Assembly: GCA_963457665.1 (NCBI GenBank)
Contig: OY735207.1
Location: 45,411,679-45,475,678, forward strand
Reading direction: 5' to 3'
DNA from: Thysanoteuthis rhombus
Lineage: Eukaryota > Mollusca > Cephalopoda > Oegopsida > Thysanoteuthidae
Length of the DNA: 64,000 bases
This document shows positions 58,701 through 64,000 of the stretch, one piece after another. The position numbers and the translations under genes were made by a program. The notes beneath the pieces were generated by a model. The model worked only from the letters and a program-made list of their open reading frames with translations, did no database searches and was not told the DNA's origin. Position 1 is the stretch's first letter, and every line of letters begins with the position of its first letter.

Positions 58701-60708
58701 TTCAAATTAATTGAGAAATTTTTGAGATATTGTCACTGTCATGATGTAGGAGAGGTAACTGTAAAAAAATTCCTGCATCCATCCCAAAATTTAATAACTT
58801 CTTCTATAGCCCATTGTCTACCTTTGCACAAAGTATCATTGAAATTCATTGAGAACTTTTGGAGACATTGTGACATGAGTGAATATATATACCCCTCCTA
58901 ACTTCTTTGGTAGATGTAAATTATTTATGGAATAAATGTATGGGGAACTCTTTTCTCAATATTGTTTGATTACCTCAAGCTTTTTAATTAATGCTACGAG
59001 AGAAAAAAAGCTTTTAAGATGTTTAAAACTGTACCAACTGTTAAACTGAAATTTAATGAAGTTCAACTGCCTTCTTTTTAAAATGCCATCTTCAGAAATG
59101 GAAGGTAAACATTTTTTGTAGTCATTATTTGCACTAAGATGAAAGCATGGTTAATATTAATCGTTTTATAACACTTATAACATAAAACTCTATTTAGCAA
59201 AGAGTGTGAACAGGATTATTGATTTTTTTAATTGAATGGATGAATTATATTTTGATATTCATAAATTTAGAATCGGAAAAATATAGTTAAAATATAAAAT
59301 TAATTTCTGAAATTATCAGGTAAACAGGAGTACATTATGGCGGCGTCAGTTGAAGGAAAAGGACCCCGAGAAGTACCGGCGCTACTTGGATCAACAGAGA
59401 GTGAGATCCCAAGTGGCTCGTAACCGACTGAAGGTGAATAACCATTTTTATGTGAGATCAAATCATTTAGCCTAAAAACCTTAAAAAGAGTGAGTAATTT
59501 CTAAAATTTGCAAATCTATTTTGAATGATATGGAGCACCTTTTTACATTTTTTTTTTTTAATCTAAGCACTGTAATTTTTGCACCAGTGATGAATTGCTC
59601 TTTGAGTAACATGTTTTTTGAGGCTGTGAGAGAATGTCATGGGGTGAAGACAGAGTGGGTTTTAGAAGCAACAAGGCAAAAAGTTACTGTGTCTCTTGAT
59701 GCGCAGCAAACAGAAGGAAGGAAAAGAGAAAAAAATGGATTGGGATTTTTAGTGCCTGTTATAAAAGAAAAGTTACAGACTTGAAAGCCAGTGTAACTGA
59801 TCTGATGTTCTGTGAATTCTATCATCCATTTGTTTGCTATGATATCTGTTCTTTAGTCTTCTGTTATGTGTCTCCATTATTCAAGCTAATTATTCTCTCC
59901 TCTTGTTCTCAGACTCAACTATTCTCATGTCATGTGGCAGTCAAGGCACTCCACTGTGTATGATTTTCAGCTTGTCCGTAGGTGTTGTTCTAGCTTCTGT
60001 TAACCAGTCTAAGGTCCCTTTTCATTGTCTGTTGCCAGCTTATCTTGGGCTGTCCTCTTTGATCTGCAATTGATGGCTTAATTTGCAGTTCTCCTTGTGA
60101 GGAACCTCAAGACCAGCGGAGGTGCCATCTGCAAATGGTGGTTGATATTGGAGGCTATTATGATCTCTCCTTATCTATTCATTTGACATATAGTCCTTCT
60201 ATTTAATGCCCATGATTTTACATAGGCATCTTATGTCAAAGTGACAATTTCATTCAGTTCAGTAAACCTCAAAAACTCTCAATTGGAGGTGTTATTGACT
60301 AAGCCATCTACAACAGTATTGTTGAAAGGTGGAAGAGTTTAAATTGGGGTTGTTCTTCTGTCAATTCTGGAATGCATAATCATAATAATGATGATAATGA
60401 TGACAAAAATAATGATGCTGTAGTTTTGAATGATAATTTCTCTATGAAGCTTGTGCATTTTTGCCCCTTTTTTTCAGTTTGCTATCAGCATGGTAAAAAG
60501 TTCACCGATGAAAGTGTTGAAAATGGATCGACAAAAGAAGCTGATATCAGAAAGAAACTCTTCTGGGGTGAGAGGACCGCAGCTGGCCAATCTTTCAAAC
60601 AATGGTAGTGTTATGGATTTATTGCTTCTTAACAGTTTTGTTTGGCCTTGTAAGATGAATTCTCCAAGAGATATTTGTAGAAATAGAGATGGTTTGGGTT
60701 GCCATTGA
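55768..60708 (+). CDS. Small basic protein of unknown function, three exons
   Basis: Exon 1 (55768-55818) encodes MADRYQQQLPNLIQKLR from an ATG in good context (AACAAACATGG) and ends at GTTAGT. Exon 2 (59320-59433) follows TTATCAG and encodes VNRSTLWRRQLKEKDPEKYR, then RYLDQQRVRSQVARNRLK, ending at GTGAAT. Exon 3 (60478-60708) follows CCCCTTTTTTTCAG and encodes FAISMVKSSPMKVLKMDRQK and on to a TGA directly followed by AATAAA. All junctions are phase 0, giving 131 residues. Exon 2 is strongly basic with a DPEKY..YLD..R.R motif, which I have an impression of in uncharacterised invertebrate proteins; no function is known to me. A donor-like GGG/GTGAGA at 60568 would allow exon 3 to splice onward. 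Intron 1 holds a pogo-type MITE and a satellite-like repeat; intron 2 holds a LINE tail. Exons 1 and 2 are the more secure; the joining of exon 3 is inference. Confidence 0.6.
57192..57871. mobile_element. pogo/Tigger-type MITE, 680 bp
   Basis: Ends are CAGTGAACCCTCGTTAAAAC on the left and, inverted, CAGTGAACGCTCTTTAAATG on the right, both beside TA. The interior shares many blocks with 62497-63239 (GATTAAGGC.GTGTT, AATTGATGGATC, GATCTGACTCCTCTG, ATCAGATATC.GGCTTA). No transposase is encoded. The 57696-57992 open frame that crosses its right end is not a gene. Confidence 0.88.
58440..58900. repeat. Satellite-like repeat, same family as 2510-3620
   Basis: Copies around 58440-58520, 58630-58740 and 58770-58875 repeat CCCATGG-like, CAATAAAATTTCATT and TTCATTGAGAACTTTTGGAG then A.ATTGTG blocks. 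They sit inside intron 1 of the small basic-protein gene. Confidence 0.6.
59930..60150 (-). mobile_element. LINE tail of a second type
   Basis: On the minus strand the translation runs HLRWS then a block RGQPKISWQQTMKRDLRLVN and, past a stop, AENHTQWSALTA. This is the C-terminal block RGRPK.TWRR....EL.......W........R..WRSLV.AL of many animal LINE proteins. In-frame stops show it is dead. It lies in intron 2 of the small basic-protein gene. Confidence 0.7.
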
Positions 60709-61959
60709 AATAAAATGTATGTATATGTCAAATATAACAGTAGAATACATGTAAAGGAAATACAAGCAAGACAGGCATTTTTTATAATGATAAAAACATT
60801 TAGGATATAATTAAGAAATGAAGAGGTAATACATGTTACAAACATCAATAATACAAAATGATTTATAGTATATTATAACATAATATTGAACAGAATTCAA
60901 GCTTGCTGATATACAAGAGAGATTAATGAGTGCACAATGAGAATTTAGCATTGGGGTGAAATAAAAATATTTTAAGAAAGGAGTTTACACCAGCGTAATG
61001 TAGACGGGTTGGTACGCATTTGGACTTTCGCACAAGAATCCCATGTACTAGTGAGCAAGATGCTGAAAGGCTCTTAGCTACAAATGGGTAACTATTTGTG
61101 TTAGTTTTATACTTCAAATCTTTCCAGGGGAGCTTATTTTGAAAGTTATATTGTTCTAACTTTGTGAAAAGGTCGATGTGTCTATATCTATACTAAACTT
61201 ATTGTTAATTCCACATTTCTCAAGTTAAAGAGAATTATATAAAATTGAAAACTGTCTCCAAAGCTGTTAATGTAAGTCTTCACAAGTTAGTCCATCTGGC
61301 TTAAAATTCGAATTTTTGCTCCATACATATCTACAAAAAAAACTGTTGTTTTTTGTCTTTAGAAAATTCTTTTTTCAAAAAAATTCACCCCCTGTAAAGG
61401 GTTTTAGCGGGGGAGTAAAATTTGCAATACAAGTTTATGCCAAATTGATTTCATAGTTTGTGTCCTGTGTAGTTGTAATAGTTTGGCAAAAAGCAGCCAT
61501 TTGTTAAAATTACTGATTTACTATTGTGATGAAATTTAATATTTGATATTTGATAACAAGGTGACGTGGAACTATGCAAGGTAGGGGTGTTTATCGCCCT
61601 GAGGTATCCCAGCATAACCGCATACCATAAAACCAATAGCATTCTAACCAGCATATAGCAAATAAACTAAAAACAAGCAAAGACATTACACCCCTTTCAC
61701 CCAAAATGTTTAGTTTGTTAGTACATAAAATGACAAGGGGAAGACTTTGCGTGTATTTGGTCTTTCATTCAGGCTTGTTTCCTCTACTGCCAGTATTTGC
61801 TATGTCACTAAATATGTAATCTTTTAGAGTGAAAAGACGTATCAATGGATTTGGTTAAGAAATCCTATCCGTTATATTACGGTTTATTTAAACAACTAGT
61901 TTATCAATATTTGATTAACAAACGGGGAATTCTATTTGATTTTGTTAATATTTGAACAA

Positions 61960-62215
61960 CCATAGCCATCAGAGAGGGGCGAAGGGATCTATCCATTTTT
62001 TATTTGTGTGTGTGTTTGTTTGTTATAGTGTTCATTTGTGCGTCTCAGCACTCCTGGTCATTTGTTTACAGACCTGAAAATTGGCATTAGTCCTGCCCTA
62101 GACCCCGTCTGGAAATTCTTTTTGATATTTGTAAAAAAAGCTTCTCTGGGCCACATTTTGACAAGTTTATTAATAACATCTAAATTCTCTGGAACTAGAT
62201 AGTTCTAGATGTTTT
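61960..62215 (+). repeat. Dispersed repeat family W, copy 4
   Basis: Plus-strand copy: CAACCATAGCCATCAGAG, then a TTTGTGTGTGTGTTTG stretch, TCCTGGTCATTTGTTTACAG, AAAATTGGCATTAGTCCT, and ACATCTAAATTCTC with its hairpin partner ending TCTAGATGT. Confidence 0.65.
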
Positions 62216-62496
62216 TTTTAAAAAAACTCTATTTTATATGTTTTCTAATGGAAAATGCCATTGATGACACTAATAAAAATTATGTCATAATTAAAATTTA
62301 TTCTGACCATATTTATTCTTAGATTGAATTTTTTTACATGACTTCAAAATTTGACACTACGGTTGTTCAATTATTTACTGTAATGGCAAGTTTTATATAT
62401 CTTGATAATGTCCTATCAACAATGTGAATAAACATTGATTATTGACTAAATCTGTCACACTTTTTGCAGGTTACTCGAATGTTGATTATACAAGTA

Positions 62497-63239
62497 CAGT
62501 AAACCCTTGCTCAAATGGATTAATAGGGGGGAGATTAACTGGTAGTAGGGGTTAATACTGTATACATATTCGATATTGGAAAGTGCATACACCAGCTACT
62601 CTCAAGGACTATTTTTATGCTCTTTTAAAATGTATTGTAATAATTCAAAATTTCCTTTGAAGGTTTAATTTTGGTTATAACTGCAAGGAAATAGCATCAA
62701 GTTAGTCAGAAGATTTCTGTGCAGATTAAGGCAGTGTTTACATCTTTGACTAAAATGATATCAATTCTGCCATAATTGATGGATCTATCACTAGAAAAAA
62801 TCATTTTCTGCAACCTTCCTTTAATGATCACCTAAAGGTTACTATGATAAAATTAATAGCTCTCAAGTTAGAGATGGTTTATTTGACACGTCGCTTCTTG
62901 CCGAAAGTCTGTGAGAGTTGCCAATATATACTGCACACTGTATATAACAATATAAAACACATATATATATTTTATGAAATTATCTATCATATATCAAGGT
63001 TTATTTGTTCAGGTCTGATTAATTAAGATCTGACTCCTCTGAAAATCCATAAACTGTTATAGGTTGGTTTACTACTAAACATGGAGAGGTAATTGTGGTA
63101 ATAATTTTGGAGTGGTCCAGTCATAATATCATGCTATGAATGATGATGGTGATGATCTTTCTGGTCATTCTTAACTCAGATTTTGCCCATTTCATCAGAT
63201 ATCCGGCTTAATGGGGTCCATTTTAATGAGGGTTCACTG
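62497..63239. mobile_element. pogo/Tigger-type MITE, 743 bp
   Basis: Sister copy of 57192-57871. Ends are CAGTAAACCCTTGCTCAAAT and, inverted, CAGTGAACCCTCATTAAAAT, flanked by TA on both sides (62495-62496, 63240-63241). The interior order of blocks is the same as in the sister. No transposase is encoded. Confidence 0.88.
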
Positions 63240-63459
63240 TATACTCCTTAGAGTTACTTATCCTTGATTCTATGATGTAAAGAATGGTTCATTTGGAGAT
63301 GAAATTTTTTTCTACCCTTAGTTGGAGTTCTATTTTTCTTTCTTCATAATGATCTTCTATTAAATAACCTGCCACCCTTAGACTCAGTGATTCGGCTTTG
63401 TAATCTCCTATGCTTTATTTTGCCTCTGAATTCCTGTTGTGATTTCTTTTCTTCTACAG

Positions 63460-63641
63460 ATTTTCCATCAGAAAAAGCAGATGAGCCCAAAATCGTTCTT
63501 GACAAATTGCCACACCAAATAAAAATATTTAAAATGTTTCATATTTTGTCCAGCGGTGTCCACCTGAAGTACGCACAAACTTTAGCCCAAATATCTGTTC
63601 AGTATTACTGGCCCACAATGAGAGAAGATGTAAGAAAATGG
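63460..63641 (+). CDS. Exon with integrase-type H2C2 zinc-binding domain
   Basis: A frame of 182 bases (two bases completing a codon, then 60 codons) lies between TTTTCTTCTACAG and GTGAGT. It encodes FPSEKADEPKIVLDKLPHQI, KIFKMFHILSSGVHLKYAQT and LAQISVQYYWPTMREDVRKW. This is the zinc-binding module at the front of Gypsy-type integrases (H....GHLG..KT......YYWP.M..DV..WV..C). Clean splice sites on both sides are unusual for a retroelement and favour a host gene built on an old integrase, as in GIN1 or KRBA2. A fossil in which the sites arose by chance is the alternative. The exon needs a phase-1 upstream partner, so it does not join directly to the exon ending at 59433, nor to the optional 60567 donor. 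Confidence 0.6.
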
Positions 63642-63779
63642 GTGAGTATTTTATTCCCTCATTATCTGTACATCTTAGTATATAAAGTTATATATATATA
63701 AATATATTTTATCAGGTGTTTTCTCTTGCATACATCCATTCATTTTTAGAATCAGTTGCTCCTGTATCATATCCAAGAT

Positions 63780-63910
63780 GGACTGCTTCACAGAACTAAA
63801 GGGCTCCACCTACCCTGCTATTTACCCATAGCTCGGGGATGAGGTGGATTCATGATTTTTCCCAAAGGCATTAGTTGGACGTGAACACAAACAGTTGTAG
63901 CTGGAGATTG
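63780..63910 (+). repeat. Dispersed repeat R, copy 2
   Basis: GGGCTCCACCTACC, CTATTTACCCATAGCT, GGGATGAGGTGG and TTTTTCCCAAAGGCATTAG match 24400-24480 in the same order. It lies about 140 bp beyond the integrase-type exon. Confidence 0.55.
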
Positions 63911-64000
63911 GAGTTGGTTTAATTCTCTCTGCCATTAACTGTTACATCATCTGTGTGCACACACACAGAGTGAATGTTATAAAGATGAAACCTCAAATTG

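Noticed and set aside
1-64000. CRISPR arrays, operons and ribosome-binding sites
   Set aside because: Nothing prokaryotic is present: genes are spliced, widely spaced and AT-rich, and no regularly spaced direct repeats with unique spacers were seen.

Overview
The window is AT-rich, intron-dominated animal DNA. It has GT-AG introns of kilobase scale, a short run of vertebrate-type telomere repeat (TTAGGG), many microsatellites, and a dense mixture of old DNA transposons, LINE tails, solo LTRs and one Penelope-like fragment carrying a hammerhead motif. A marine, probably lophotrochozoan (mollusc-like) invertebrate fits best, but this is an inference from repeat style; no gene in the window fixes the taxon.

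Three host loci can be supported. (1) A complete three-exon cystatin B-type gene (stefin, 95 aa) on the + strand, 14842-21356, with a 5.2 kb first intron. (2) An intact, intronless 515-aa pogo/Tigger-type transposase-derived gene at 36871-38418 in which all three expected catalytic acidic positions are replaced, suggesting a domesticated DNA-binding protein. (3) A small spliced + strand gene at 55768-60708 for a basic protein of unknown function. About 2.8 kb further on, an exon with an integrase-type zinc-binding domain (63460-63641) runs towards the window edge. Weaker candidate exons lie at 33544-33725, 41233-41418 and 42249-42427. A decayed minus-strand pseudogene with a coiled coil followed by beta-propeller-like strands is at 48500-49495.

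Layout. 1-14 kb: repeats, including a hAT MITE with its 8-bp target duplication, GA-rich tandem duplications, two related solo LTRs and LINE tails. 14.8-21.4 kb: the stefin gene, its first intron holding a mariner fossil. 22-29 kb: a 1.5 kb pogo-type non-autonomous element and dispersed repeats. 29.5-31.1 kb: two abutting LTRs. 31-36 kb: no firm gene; telomeric repeat and a LINE tail. 36.8-38.4 kb: the Tigger-derived gene. 39-47 kb: foldback elements. 47-50 kb: pseudogene and repeats. 50-53.2 kb: microsatellites, the Penelope-like fragment and a tRNA-like MITE. 53-64 kb: the basic-protein gene, whose first intron carries a pogo-type MITE, a sister copy lying further downstream.

The genes do not form an evident pathway. 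The common thread is transposon biology: three TA-flanked pogo-type elements sit in the same window as a catalytically altered pogo-type protein, and a second mobile-element-derived domain (integrase zinc finger) appears as a cleanly spliced exon.
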